Notes under the pieces: generated by a model
The model's input: only the letters and a program-made list of their open reading frames with translations
The model's database searches: none
What the model was told of the DNA's origin: nothing
Position numbers and translations under genes: made by a program
NCBI RefSeq assembly: GCF_001949145.1
Contig: NW_019091369.1
Span: 1,537,892-1,567,285, forward strand
Reading direction: 5' to 3'
Origin: Acanthaster planci
Taxonomy: Eukaryota; Echinodermata; Asteroidea; Valvatida; Acanthasteridae
Length of the DNA stretch: 29,394 nt
Shown here: piece after piece, positions 9,799 to 21,343 of the stretch
How positions within the stretch are numbered: the stretch's first letter is position 1
Layout: every line of letters begins with the position of its first letter

Positions 9799-12662
9799 GT
9801 GGTGCATTATTTGGACTTGAATACAAAAAGTTGCTAGGTTCTACCATCCTTATTATCCTATAAAATCTCACCAACCACCTGAAGGATTTGAAGGATCTGG
9901 GACTACCTGGAGGTTAAACCATGTCTTATATTTCTTTCTCCATCTTTCCTCCCAGAAACTTGCTCCTTTCACTGATGTCAAGGCATGTACAAAAAAAGGG
10001 AAAAGGTACAGATCAAAAAGTTTCCCCCTGGACCACAGATTTCCTCAACACTGGCCAACGGTTAGTTGATTTGCATTTAATAGAATTTATGTATGGCTAC
10101 AGGGCTCTTCCTTTCCCATCAACATCAATTCCTTCACAAATTAACAAGTTCCTTCATTCCTTTCCATTCCATTTACCATTTCCAAAAAGTAATCCCCCTT
10201 CCCCCAAATTCTCAATTCACTCCTCATGCATCCCTACCCATCATTTCAACATTCACTGGAAATCTGTACAATCACAAGAGATCTTCTTGGACAAATTCCA
10301 ATCGACGTCCGGGCTTGGCACTGGTGATAAAACAGGATCCAGATTTCCCTGCTGATCTGGCTTAAGTTATTCACAGCTAAAACAGCCGACTATAAATTTT
10401 TTTTTTTAAATAAAGGTGGACTTTTTTTCAAATGTACCCATATCTTCTGTACAAACATGTAACGAATAATATTAATGGATCATTATTGGGTGAGATTTTT
10501 TCAACTGCCACTATAACCTGGCTCTGAATGTGCTTCAGGACGTAAGTTTGGAAAACTTTGCATCACATTATCAATTCAATCTGAAGAAGGCATGTTTCAA
10601 TGTTTGACAGAATGTTTTCACCATAAATCTTCTATATTTCACCTTCACACTTTAAACAATTCTAACATTTTATGATGTAAGCAAAATTTTGAATCAATTA
10701 GGAATTACCCACAAGAGATTTCAGTCAGCAATAATTTAAAAAAATTCAATAGAGGAAGTATAAAAATACATTAAGGCAGTGGGTATTTTTGCCGTCGCCA
10801 GCAAAATTTCCGAAAAGATACAGCATTCTGCCAGTAGCCTTGTTCTGACGGGTCAATATTTATCATGTCACTGTTGCTAGCAATACCCATTGATAGCTGT
10901 TTAACCTCTCTGGTAATAATGCCAACGATAGTACAGCTCTCCGTCAGAACAAAAAAAAAATGTTCCAAGGACAGCAAAAGGAAAAACTTTGCACTTGTGA
11001 TGAACTTACATACCAGGTATGCAGTGCAACTGTGACAAGCAAGATGTTCTTGAAGTTCAAATACATGCAACTCTACAGCTGCAGGTACGTCGACCCCACA
11101 GAGTGTAGTCCAAATACATGCAAAATGTACTGCCAGAGTTCCAGGAACCCCACAGTGTAAAAAACAGAAAACCTTGTTCACGGGGAAGCCATCTTATTTA
11201 ATGTAGTCTGTTGAATGGGGAGATGACAGACCACTTGGCATTGTACCGGTAGGTTCCGTGCCTTACTTCCATCTTCCTTTTTTCAATATGGCTTAAAACA
11301 CTTAAATATCATTATAAATTACAAATTTAAATTCATCAGCATATGTGACATTAGCATGTACTGAAGTGCTTTCATTTCTACTCCATTGCTTAAATGAAAA
11401 AGTTGACTTCGCTTTCAATTCAATATGGCCGATTTGTGAATACCATCAGGAGTCAATGTCGTAGAGACTTTAAATGTTAAATAATGATCATTGCGACAGC
11501 AACAAAATTTTCTGAGGACGCACAAGAACTGGTAAGTACGGTATACTAAAACTCAAATTTTCCCAAAATAAACATCTTCTCCACAACTTAATCTCAATCA
11601 GCACATCTGAACCAGTCAATTGAAATACTTTCCAGCCGCCCCCTACTCTCATTGATAAACTGGACAGCACCCTCATTTGCATGCTTGGCTCCATTACCTG
11701 CAATCTACATGTCAATGTACAGGTACAGCCATGGGGGCATTTTTTCCCAGGGACAAAACCCCGCCCATCTAAATACATATGAACAACAAGAACAGTGCTT
11801 AGACCAAACCTGTGTACATGTACCTGCAAGAAATAAAGAAATTGAAACCCTCTATCATTTAGGTCAGTTCTGGGGATTCATTTTATACAGTACACATATC
11901 ATGACTCACTGCCGCAGAATTGGACAAGAAATGTACAGGTACATGTACACCATATGGCAGAGGTTGACAACGACCAGCTGAACGTCAATAGAATGACACG
12001 GGTGAGGCATTTTGAGTACTATTTGATCCAAAACCAAAAGGGCATTGCTTTTATTTCCCAAAGTGGTAGATAAAACAACAGGCTGTCAATAAGTGTTTCA
12101 GGTACCTATAGTCAGCATTTTAAATCACTGTTTGCATGTTAAGTTTCTAAAGATGTTACTTTGACACATTGTCAAAATCCTTCTGCACAGTTCATTCGTA
12201 TCCAGAATTTTGAACGTTGTTCTAAAAAATGTTTGAAATCAATACTAAACTAAAACTTCTTTAACCACTTCATCAGACCTTCCTCTCCAAAAACTAAAAC
12301 CCCAAATCAGTGCCCAGACACTGTGAAGCCTTCACTACTGTTCATATCAAGGAGTGGGATTAAATGATGCCAAAACAACCACTAAACAGTAATCATGATC
12401 ATTTTGAGAAAGTTCTTGGAGAAGGTCTCTACAATCAATAGAGGGGACATGAACTCAGCTGAGTATGAGGTCACTTCACTATCCACTCTGATGGCCCCCA
12501 GTAATGGAGGAAGCACCGTGCAAGCTACTGTATCATGGGATACATTTACCAGTAGCTGGCTCTTTGACAAGTAATGGCACTCTGCTTCCATAGCAACTGG
12601 GAGATTCCTAACTGTACCGTGCTCTTATCTCTGGTTTGGTCTGTTGAATGCTTCCAACCTAC

Positions 12663-12807
12663 CTGGACATCTTTTTGAAGGCTTCCTCAGCCACGGCAAA
12701 GATGTGGGGGTCCATGGACCCCATGTCCTGACCTCGGTAGGCGTAGATGACATCTTCACCATAAAGTGGTAGCTGCTGGTAAGGGTTGATGGCTACCAGT
12801 ACAATGC
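12663..12807 (-). CDS. MYO5: Myosin V coding exon 4 (residues 116-164, purine-binding loop region)
   Basis: The exon opens by completing the split glycine, then reads [20 protein letters not shown] and continues through [19 protein letters not shown], ending in a split arginine (AG|G). NPYQQLPLY is the conserved adenine-proximal segment of the motor, and [12 protein letters not shown] the helix before the P-loop. The acceptor is GTCCCAG|GC and the donor CCAG|GTAGGT. A small foldback element lies only about 75 bp upstream of the acceptor, in intron 3 (12881-13021). Confidence 0.95.
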
Positions 12808-12880
12808 CTGGGACCAGTGAAAGAAACAATAAACAGCCAGTTCAGATTCTGTCAACAGCTTTACTGTTCATATCTTCAGC

Positions 12881-13021
12881 TAAGGCTGTGTTTGAATGTT
12901 ACGGCTGCGGCTAGAAAAACACACACATCGCTAAAAGCCACTACCAAGCAGCTTCTTCAGCCACTTGCCATAGGCTTGTGTGTTACTCCAAGCCGCAGCC
13001 AGTTGATTTGGACATAGCCCC
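12881..13021. mobile_element. MITE-like foldback element with GGCTGCGGCT arms
   Basis: Arms of 30 bases (12883-12912 and 12991-13020) are complementary at 21 of 30 positions, including a perfect 10-bp GGCTGCGGCT core. ACACACA lies just inside each arm. The outer ends read GGCTGTGT and, on the other strand, GGCTATGT. At about 140 bp with no ORF it looks like a miniature inverted-repeat transposable element. It lies about 75 bp upstream of the exon 4 acceptor. Exact ends and target duplication are unclear. Confidence 0.6.
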
Positions 13022-15517
13022 AGAGCTGGAAGCATTTCAGACTTTGTACCATTCCTGCTTCTTTCCTAATGATTTGTTCGAAACATGACACATTCTGGAA
13101 GGAAAACTCAGTAATTTTAGCCAGTTCCCAGGAGGTGCATCACGCTGTTCCTTGGTTAGTGTGTTTATTATTTTGCAACATCTGGCATTGCTAACTGGTT
13201 TGTTCTGAGGGGAACTGCGTGTATTTTCCGATAAGAACAGGTACATGGAGTATATCCAATGGAACTTTCAGCAAGCTCAGAGTTCTGACACAGCTAGCCA
13301 TGTTCCCATTACAGTTCCAATTACATTGCTCCTGCTTTTAAATTAAACGCCATACTTCGTTTATTTGACGTTTACACCCAGAAACAGCATCCTTAGCAGC
13401 CATGATGGTTCAGAAGATTGTCTACGGATGAATGCACAACTGCTGACAGAGTGCTCGGTGCCAGCAATTAAAGTCTATCAAATTCCTCCATGGGCTGATT
13501 AACTTACACTGCCATCAATATGGTGCATGCTTGAATTAAGCTATACAGCACAGACTGATTCCTTGTTCTTGTGAAAGGTTACATGTATGTCAAAAACTTC
13601 TGACTGTGACTAACACATATCACCCACCTCTGTGGGAATTGCTTGTAGCCACTAAACCTTCATGTACAGTACATGTACATGCATGGTACCAGTGTAGCCA
13701 CAGCCATAGCCAAAATTCTCACATTGTCTCACATTCTCATTTTGATAAAGATTCTGAGAACTCCCTATTACCAGTACATGTACATTTGCACATGTTTGTT
13801 TGTTTATTTATTTGACAATCTCCACGGGTACCATAAAATTAAAAACAGACAATAATACAATAGCAGAATACAAAATACATGTACATGTATATGTTGCCCT
13901 TATGATTTCTGGCAAAGGTCATCTCATTTCAATATCCACACGCACATGAAATTGTGAATAGACACAGTCATGTTGAGAGTTCAATTGGCAGGATGCATGG
14001 GAACCAATCTGAGTTTCTGATTCTTTGAGAACATTCATTGAACATAAAGCTTGTCCTCAAGAGAGTCAATCTTTCAGACAAACCAACCTGCTCATAACAC
14101 TAAATAAAGCTTGAATCCAACACTCAGAAATTAACGACAACAGGATTCTGTGTAACATGATCAGACTGGTACCGTACCTTTCCTAATTAAGGCCCCTTAT
14201 AAGATATGTGTAACAGTACATTTTTACACCCTACCGGGTATATGTGTCGGATTCCATTACACCATTTGGTCAAGGTGCTCTCTAGGGTTCATTATATGAT
14301 TCCTCAGGTTCGTGTTAACGGTACTGCTGACGGGCAGATATACTGACGGCTCACCTTATCGGATCATGTTCACATTTCTGCTAAAACCTTGAAGAATAAA
14401 TCTGCCTTATTTGGAGTACAGTCACCCTAACACTGGGTCTGGTTACATACATGTTCACAGTGCAACCGTCAAAAAAAGAGGGAAACTAGGGCTGACTCAC
14501 TGTCTGTATAATACACATTGATCAAGTCTCAACTGTTTATTTCCGTTCTGGAGAGCATACAGGGAAAAGTAATGAGAACTGCCGTGGATTCATGGAACAT
14601 GAACTGATTCAGCTTGATTTCTTTCAGTCTAAGAATGCTGTTTTGTTGAAATACCAGAAAATGTGCAAGTATGTTTAGTTATCTAACAGCTACAAAAACT
14701 TCCTGGCATAGACAAAGTTTGCTTGCTTCTTTTTTGACAAATTCTGAAAAAGTGTAAACTTTAATGTCATGTGCATAAAACATGTCATCAAGGGAGAAGA
14801 AAACCAAAAAGTAAGAACTAAACAGAAAAACACGCTCGATTAAGGAACAAATTATTTCAAGCAATTTTCTGGCGGACAGTGATGAACAACTTGATATCAA
14901 TTGATTTGCGAAATGGCGTAGTGTGTTTAGATTGGAGATACACCTACTTGTGACCAGCAAGTTCTGACAATTACCTTTAGATTTACTGCGTTTTCAGTTT
15001 ATAAAAACAGCTTCCAATATAAGGCATTCATGACCACAATTGCAATAAAAGATTCAGTATTTATGCCCTTCAGACTTTGAAACCCTGGGTAAAATAAAAA
15101 CAATGACAGATGCTGACTCATCAATTTCAGAGTATCAACATGGTTTCCATGACAATGACAGCAGACCAAGCAATAAAATTCAAAGCTGAAAACAACATGG
15201 TGGTAATAAACCACTCTAACTGATATGAGAACTATCTATGAGAGCACATACACACTCAATGTATATGATATACGGGTACATGTACAGTTTGTATTGGACC
15301 CTAACCATACATGAAGAAACTTAACTTTTATGACTGTCTGAAGTATTTACAAATTATTGTTGAGTTGCTGAGGCTTGATTTATTTTTTATCTTTTATTTT
15401 CAACTTCCCCGTTGTACATGTATGAGAACTAATAATCTATATTCTTACGATATTGAAGTTATTGAAAAAGGGTATTTGGTAATTCCTTGTGCTGATCGTG
15501 GCATGTGAAACTTCAAA

Positions 15518-15652
15518 CTGGCTGTATACTCCCAGGGAGCTAAGATGATATTAGGAATGTTTCATGGGCCAGGTGAACAGGGGTAATAATGATGTAGAGC
15601 GCTTTGATCCGTGTTAAAGTCGCTTTATAAATACAAATATTATTATTATTAT
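15518..15652 (+). mobile_element. SINE/LINE-like 3' fragment ending in (ATT)n
   Basis: The segment carries GAGCGCTTTGATCC, then CGCTTTATAAATACAAAT and a terminal ATT run (15638-15652). The pattern AGCGCTTT...GCTTTATAAATA(ATT)n resembles the 3' tail shared by many invertebrate and fish SINEs and CR1/L2-like LINEs. The tail direction puts the element on the plus strand, antisense to MYO5. I could not identify a tRNA-like head upstream, so it is probably 5'-truncated; its left boundary is approximate. Confidence 0.55.
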
Positions 15653-15932
15653 GAAATATCCAGTGCATAACACCAAGAGTCAATGAAGAGAATCGACACC
15701 GTGTTTCCATACCATGGTGTTGCCGTTTGCCACTTGCAATGCATGTGATTATATCTGGTATTGACTTATATGTTCACAAATGTGGTGCAGAGACTGGGAC
15801 TCAGGAAACTGAGCTAAGAAATCTAATGAAGACTAGGAATGTTACATGACAACATAGTGCACTCGAAGCTCATCCATATATTACATAGGTCCAGCCAACT
15901 TGAATATTCAAAATTGGCCCTTTTGAACTTAC

Positions 15933-16101
15933 CGCAGTAAGTGTAAATGGCATTGTTTTGAATGAAGCGTTCGTGGAGGTTGAAGAGCACTGCAGGCTCA
16001 TGGAGATAACTCAGAGACGTCAGGTCATTTTCACCAATCAGAATATCTGGATTCCTCAGAGGAGGAAGGTCAGTTTTGTTCTTCAGTTGAAGGGTTTTCT
16101 C
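15933..16101 (-). CDS. MYO5: Myosin V coding exon 3 (residues 60-115)
   Basis: This exon encodes 56 residues plus one base. It contains [19 protein letters not shown] followed by [16 protein letters not shown] and ends AIYTYC with a split glycine codon (G|GT). [17 protein letters not shown] is a hallmark of the start of the myosin motor domain and is nearly identical to myosin Va. The donor is TGCG|GTAAGT. The acceptor CAG|GAG follows a weak, A/T-rich tract (GAATAATTAATCAG), so the first codon or two are slightly less certain than the rest. Confidence 0.93.
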
Positions 16102-16625
16102 CTGATTAATTATTCATAGGAAAGGAATGTAAAGAGACATTAATAAGGATACATTCACATGAATATCAGTGCATGTTTTTTAAAGATCAAGAGAAAGATA
16201 CACTTACCTATTTAGTTCACATTAAAATGAGAAAAAATTCAAACATCAATACAGGTACATAATGTAAGGAGTGAATATCTATGGGCAGCAAGTATTAATA
16301 ATTCTGCTCAAAGGGAACACAAGCATGGAAAATTTCTTCCGGGTACAGAATGACAAGAACTGATTAATTTCCCTTGATGTACATGTATAAAGTAACAAAC
16401 CAAAAACAATTCTAAACATCATTTCAGCTAAATATTTCACCTGCATCATTGGAATCTGAAGCAATGATAAGAGTTCAATATATGAAGTGATTCAGTGCAG
16501 CAGTTTTCATTTTTCCCATAATTCTTCAATGTAAGAAAATTCTCAACAATAATTTTTTTGGCTGAACTTTTGTAAATCGGAGAGATACGTTAAACGAAGG
16601 AGTAGCCCTCCTATATCTGTCTTAC
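16102..16625 (-). other. MYO5 intron 2
   Basis: A 524-bp, A/T-rich intron with one ACATGTA word near 16380. Nothing else was recognised. Confidence 0.9.
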
Positions 16626-16736
16626 ACTTCCATCCTCCAGTTCAATATTGACAACTCTATCTCCATCTTTGTAGTCCTGTTTCAACTCCCCTCCTTGCCA
16701 AACACTGTCGGGGTCACGTACCCACACCCGGGCACC
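16626..16736 (-). CDS. MYO5: Myosin V coding exon 2 (residues 23-59, SH3-like N-terminal region)
   Basis: This exon encodes 37 residues, GARVWVRDPDSVW through IELEDGS, with both ends in phase 0. It matches the N-terminal SH3-like subdomain of class V myosins (vertebrate ARVWIPDPEEVW...AELLKDYKPGDKV), here with QDYKDGDRVVNIELEDG. Acceptor (CCCACAG|GGT) and donor (AGT|GTAAG) are canonical. The subdomain packs against the motor core. Intron 2 downstream is short (524 bp), whereas intron 1 upstream is 4.6 kb. Confidence 0.93.
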
Positions 16737-17615
16737 CTGTGGGTAAGAAAGGAGGGCGAGAATTGTTCAGGTCAAAATCAACATACTTTATCAGATCATG
16801 CAGTGGAACACCAACCTGAAACAAATACTGGCAGAAAGGTACTTAGAAACTTAAATCAAAATGGTATCAACATGATGTACATTGTAAATGTTAACCAAGG
16901 TCAAGCTCATATATTCAATAAATCAAAGCTACATGCTACATGTACACTGTACAGGTACAAGTTTTACAATCACTAAAGGTACTTTTTGGTACAGTGCACA
17001 AGTTTTTCTTCACCAACGGCTCAAGATCATACAGTTAAAGTTTACAAATTGTTTAGCACTTGGGTGGCAGCCATGGTGATTGACAGCTGACAGAAATTGT
17101 TAGCCCACTAAGTGCATGCTATCCAGGGGTATTCTGCATCCCCTTCCCTCCCTCTTCCCCTTAAATGGTAGCCGCGTTATGGTAGCTAATGTACAGGTAC
17201 ATAGATGCACATGTATTGGTACCATGCTAAGAATTTATCTACAAGTCAAATTTATTACTATCAGCAGAGGTACATGTACGTATATATGTAGCACATGGGG
17301 AGTGCATGGGACAAAAAGACTTTTGAAAAGGCCATTTCTTCTTCTACCTGTAGGTTGCTGAAACGCTTTACTTTCAGCTTAAGTTTTTTTTAGCAGAGGG
17401 CAACCGATATTTATCAATTATACATGTACTGTATGCAAATTTGGATCATCCATCAGTTGCCAGTAGTTCCTAAAAATGGGATTAAAAGATAAGCTCAAAA
17501 GTCTATTTACCTGTAAAATTAAAAAGTCCAATTAAACCACCATACCCAGTACACATACATCACCCCACCCTGCAACCAATAATCTCCCTATACAACCTAG
17601 TTTTTACCCTACTGT

Positions 17616-17704
17616 TACATGTACCAGTGTGTACAGTACATGTACAATGTACATGTATACTGACATACATGTACATGAACACTGTACATGTGTATACTGT
17701 ACAA
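17616..17704. repeat. TGTACA/TACATG palindromic microsatellite cluster
   Basis: Dense overlapping TACATGTA, TGTACA and GTATAC words over about 90 bp, nearly all self-complementary. Confidence 0.8.
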
Positions 17705-17863
17705 AGGTGAGGGTGTATGGTTATACATTTGTACATGCACAAAGATACAGATTTGTGACCTTGAGGACAAGGCTAGAATAGTTTATATGTACCTGCATAC
17801 AATATATGTAGGGTGGACAGCCAATATTTCCCATTGTTTGGGGCACCTCTATTGTTTCTTTGA

Positions 17864-18289
17864 ATGTCTGTTAGAGTGTTTCAAAGACACCAAGGCCTAC
17901 ACTGGGGCAACCAAGGCAAGGATATAAAATGCCAGAACTACACGTTAAGCTATTGCTATCATCCGAGTTCTGAGGGATTCACTACACAATGCGAGATGTG
18001 GTGTGAGATTAAACCCGATGATGGTACTTACTTCGAGTTCAGAAACCATGAGACACAAAACAAGATCCTTGGTCATTTGTTGGTTGAGATACCGGTAGTC
18101 AAGGATCAGATTAAAGGCTCTTTCGTTCACAACACTATCCTTCAAGCTTATGAAGCTTGGGCAACTTTTTTCTTGCAACATGTGAATGTTGTGCTTTTAC
18201 ACCAACACATCCATTCTGTGGTCCAACTAAACACTCATAGGCCTACCTGTACATGTAACTGCTTCGGAACACTGAAAAAAATGCCTTGA
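17864..18289 (+). other. 141-codon open frame of unknown status in MYO5 intron 1
   Basis: A plus-strand frame, antisense to MYO5. Its centre (about 17925-18180) is locally free of TACATGTA repeat and translates to a mixed, protein-like sequence (for example CEMWCEIKPDDGTYFEF). The minus strand of the same segment is also open over about 78 codons and contains a consensus GTAAGT (18026-18031), so strand is unresolved. No family was recognised. It could be a fragment of a decayed mobile element, an antisense exon or chance. Confidence 0.15.
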
Positions 18290-18732
18290 AATATCATGCA
18301 CATTTGCTATTTTCTACAAACTTAGGGGTTAACATTTTTTCAACCAATATAACCCCAAACCCTACATTTAAAAAGGTCACAGCATTTCGCAAACTGAATC
18401 CCAAATTTGGCTGAAGCACAGGTGGTGTGAATGAACTTTACCAGAAAATCCTGACTCCGTGATTCACGCTAAAGGGCTCATGGAAAGGAAATGGTACATC
18501 ACAGGATCATCCCGTCAATACTTGGCCCGATTTGGAATGTCAGTTGTCCAAAGGATCTCCTAAAATAATTCAGTGTTTCCTGTTTAAAATGATAGGTACC
18601 TAAAGGAGGACACTCACTCTATTTAGAAGGTGTCAGAAGGTGATCTACAGATCAGTGATCCCCTGTCAGAAAACTCAGAATACTGTGCACCGCACTTACA
18701 ATACCCGTACATGAACCGGTATCAAGTACACA

Positions 18733-18803
18733 TTAACCTTAACACTCCCAAATCCTCCAATTTCAATACAATTTTACATACGCCCTAGGGGGGATAGGGT
18801 TAA
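18733..18803. mobile_element. Mini-element, copy A (TTAACC...TAGGGTTAA)
   Basis: A 71-bp unit that starts TTAACCTTAACACTCCC and ends GGGGGGATAGGGTTAA, so the ends are approximate inverted repeats. The middle reads AATCCTCCAATTTCAATAC, then AATTTTACATACGCCCTAG. Two related copies occur within 2.6 kb in the same orientation. Confidence 0.6.
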
Positions 18804-19057
18804 CACACCCAAAATGCTAATCTAATTTTTATCTTCAACTTGACTTGCATTTTGTTCATGTGCACATTTTTAAATATGTCAATACAAATATGTACATATG
18901 CAGTTGGTATGCAACTATCCAATCTACTAGAGTTAAAACGATACATTTTATCTGTTGTTAGTTACAATGTGCGTGTACAATAGTACAGTCCATTTATATT
19001 CAATTTAAAGTTTCAATCTGACCTTTTCATTTACTTCAAATGACAAACCAATTGTAC

Positions 19058-19320
19058 ATACCGGTACATGTACTTGCAACAAAGTTTGAACAAACATCAT
19101 CTGGCAATGAATGTACATGTACAAGTATGTGCGACTGTCGACATTCTCAGCATATTAAGCTCCCCTCTTCAGTTCTTCAGCCCTACAATTCCCTTAACGT
19201 ACTACATGTACATGTATGTACACTATGTACACCTGTACAGTACCGGTACACTCTAAATCTTCACAGTAGGCCTATGCAACTCTATACATGTACATGTACC
19301 GTACATAAATGTACAATGTA
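19058..19320. repeat. TACATGTA/TACCGGTAC palindrome-rich segment
   Basis: Contains several blocks of TACATGTACATGTA, TGTACA and TACCGGTA spaced across about 260 bp, interrupted by unique sequence (19140-19200). Confidence 0.7.
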
Positions 19321-19547
19321 CTGTGGGATTAGGATTACATTCATATGCAGCCAGAAATGAGACAGCCGAATCCACATGGTCTTCCTTGTAGCATCGCTAC
19401 ACCGCTGCAGAACTGAGCATGTGCATTAATGAGCAGAAGTTCACAGGTACGCTGCGAAAGCATCACATATCCGCATTTGCGTAGAACAAAACAGAACACC
19501 CGCGAAACTTTACGTAGCACGTTTTCCTCTGACATGTCTGACTCACG

Positions 19548-19748
19548 TGTAGCACTGTGTAGCACCGGGTTTGTGCACAAGTCTATGGTGTAGCACTTTT
19601 TGCTACACGCCACGGCCGCCCTCCCTTTCATTTTCCCATGTAGCACTGTGTAGCACCGGGTTCGTGTACAAGTCTATGGTGTAGCACTTTTTTGCTACAC
19701 GCCCTGGCCCCTTCCTTTTTCATTTTTTCGTGTAGCACTGTGTAGCAT
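19548..19748. repeat. Tandem repeat of 91-92 bp with TGTAGCAC hairpins
   Basis: Two full units (19548-19638 and 19639-19730) plus a partial third (19731-19748). Each unit starts TGTAGCACTGTGTAGCACC, continues GTCTATGGTGTAGCAC and includes a hairpin: GTGTAGCA, a T-rich loop, then TGCTACAC (19588-19608 in copy 1). The copies differ by a few substitutions and one or two indels. Confidence 0.85.
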
Positions 19749-19832
19749 TAGTGTGCACTTGAAGGTTTGGTTCTTAGACCATCCGATCGGCTGTGCCTAT
19801 ATCCTATTGCATATCACCTGACTAAACAGTCT

Positions 19833-19856
19833 GTGTAGCATGTAGCACTGCTACAC
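19833..19856. repeat. TGTAGCA inverted repeat related to the 91-bp tandem
   Basis: GTGTAGCA (19833-19840), TGTAGCAC, then TGCTACAC (19849-19856): the same motif as the tandem repeat about 85 bp upstream, arranged as a palindrome. It may mark the other edge of one larger element. Confidence 0.6.
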
Positions 19857-20305
19857 ACACAGGTTCTGTCTTCTTCGGTATCATTTCTGGCTGGGTATAA
19901 TTATATTTCAAGTACATGTAGGTCCTACACCTGCAGAAACAATATACATGTAGTTTCTACATGTACCGGTATTTCACCATCATGAACAGTAATATACAGT
20001 ATAGTTAAAAGTCATGTGGTCCGACAATTTGATTGGTAGGCCTTAATGGAGGCTACGCACATAACCAGTAACAAGGTTACCATTACAGGTCCAGTATTCA
20101 AATGGCTCATAGATGTTCCATGAATGCACTTGTTTGTTGTGCAGTACCACTACTGCAGTAGCATTTCCACCTGTTACATAATACCAATAATTACTAACTG
20201 AATCAAAGGATGAAAGTAAAATTATGATTAATCGTCCTCTTCTGCTCACTACTGAGCATCTTGATCACCAAATACATTGCAACTAAACCATATGGTAGGC
20301 ACGAT

Positions 20306-20480
20306 TTGGTACATGTACATATGTATACCAGTATGCATGTACTAGTACATACATGTACAGGTGTACACGTACAGTGTACATCCAGTTTACACATTCTCGT
20401 TGTGCATACATGTGGGTGTACACATACTGTACATGTATGTGCTACAGTACACGATGTGCAGGAACATGTTGTACATGTAC
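20306..20480. repeat. TGTACA palindrome-rich segment
   Basis: About 175 bp dominated by ACATGTAC, GTGTACAC and TGTACATCC-type words. It produces artefactual Cys/Thr/His/Val-rich ORFs on both strands. Confidence 0.8.
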
Positions 20481-20884
20481 ACTGTGTCTTCACACCCCGC
20501 ACACCCATACAAGTGTGTAAACGCCTTCAATCATGGACTCCCTACTGTTCCTCTTTTGTTCATACATGTACTCTAACTTTTTCGGAAGACCTCCCATATG
20601 TTTTGTACACGTTTTCCAACCGTGGACTCTTCGGCAAACGTGCTCCCTATTGTCCCGTATTACAGGTCCACGATTTGCATGTGTATACAAACTCACACCC
20701 ACATTAGGCCTACTGGTACATGTACGTGTATTACTGTAGTGTAAGTATGGAATAATTAATGTCAAATTGGGAAAATTAATGAATAAAGACCATACAGAAA
20801 AAGTATTTTAAAAATCTCAATACAAACCTCTCGAGGAATGCATGCATGTGTGTACTGTAGTTCATTAACATGATATAAATTTCT

Positions 20885-20948
20885 CCCTAACACTCCTCAG
20901 TCCTCCAATGTCAATATGATTTTACATTCACCCTAGGGGTTAGGGTTT
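20885..20948. mobile_element. Mini-element, copy B
   Basis: Reads CCCTAACACTCC, then AGTCCTCCAATGTCAATATG and TTTTACATTCACCCTAGGGG, ending TTAGGGTTT. Clearly homologous to copies A and C, same orientation. Confidence 0.6.
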
Positions 20949-21248
20949 GAACTGTTCCTCATTTCTATTGTTCATTTGCATGTAGCAACAATGGCCGATG
21001 GCTCGACACAACAGAGTTCTTCAAAATAGTACAGAAAATGTCAATTCAGAAGATTCAGATTGGTTATAGAGGTAAACACAGATGATGTTGGAAGTTTACA
21101 AAGCAACATGAACAGTAGGATGAAATTTCCCTTTTTATTTGTTTGAGTTTCATGGTCAATCTTTTGGGTTCCGATTACAAAAGTAAATTGTCTAAATTTA
21201 ATGTACACGTACAGTACACCTGTACCAATAGGCCTAATTATCTGTAAT

Positions 21249-21305
21249 AGTCCTCAATTTTGATATGATTTACATAAATGTACGCCCTGAGGGGGTTAGG
21301 GTTAA
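21249..21305. mobile_element. Mini-element, copy C (5'-shortened)
   Basis: Starts within the shared AGTCCTC(C)AAT block and ends CGCCCTGAGGGGGTTAGG followed by GTTAA. It lies 38 bp from the MYO5 exon 1 donor and lacks the left terminal TTAACC arm. Confidence 0.55.
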
Positions 21306-21343
21306 GGGATATGGGAATAGGACAAATTGATAGTGGTACTCAC

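Larger units (their letters stand above)
6677..12662 (-). other. MYO5 intron 4
   Basis: The largest intron in the window (5986 bp). It contains a GTGGGGAC hairpin (7910-7939), a degenerate TTGTGATTGAC tandem array (8349-8610), TACATGTA clusters near 7822-7842 and 9205-9260, and a plus-strand open frame of unknown meaning (9499-9798). Between 9800 and 12660 I see nothing beyond homopolymer runs and chance ORFs. Confidence 0.85.
12808..15932 (-). other. MYO5 intron 3
   Basis: 3125 bp containing a foldback element (12881-13021), TACATGTA words near 13665-13682 and 13880-13892, and a SINE-like 3' fragment (15518-15652). The rest is A/T-rich with no recognised coding sequence. Confidence 0.85.
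16737..21343 (-). other. MYO5 intron 1 (repeat-rich)
   Basis: 4607 bp between the start-codon exon and exon 2. Repeats identified: TACATGTA palindrome clusters (17616-17704, 19058-19320, 20306-20480), a 91-92 bp tandem repeat (19548-19748), a TGTAGCA inverted repeat (19833-19856) and three mini-elements (18733-18803, 20885-20948, 21249-21305). A 141-codon plus-strand ORF (17864-18289) is of unknown status. Confidence 0.8.

Noticed and set aside
20261-20707. 148-codon plus-strand ORF rich in Cys, His, Thr and Val
   Set aside because: Composition reflects translated TGTACA/ACATGT microsatellite; overlapping ORFs exist on both strands.
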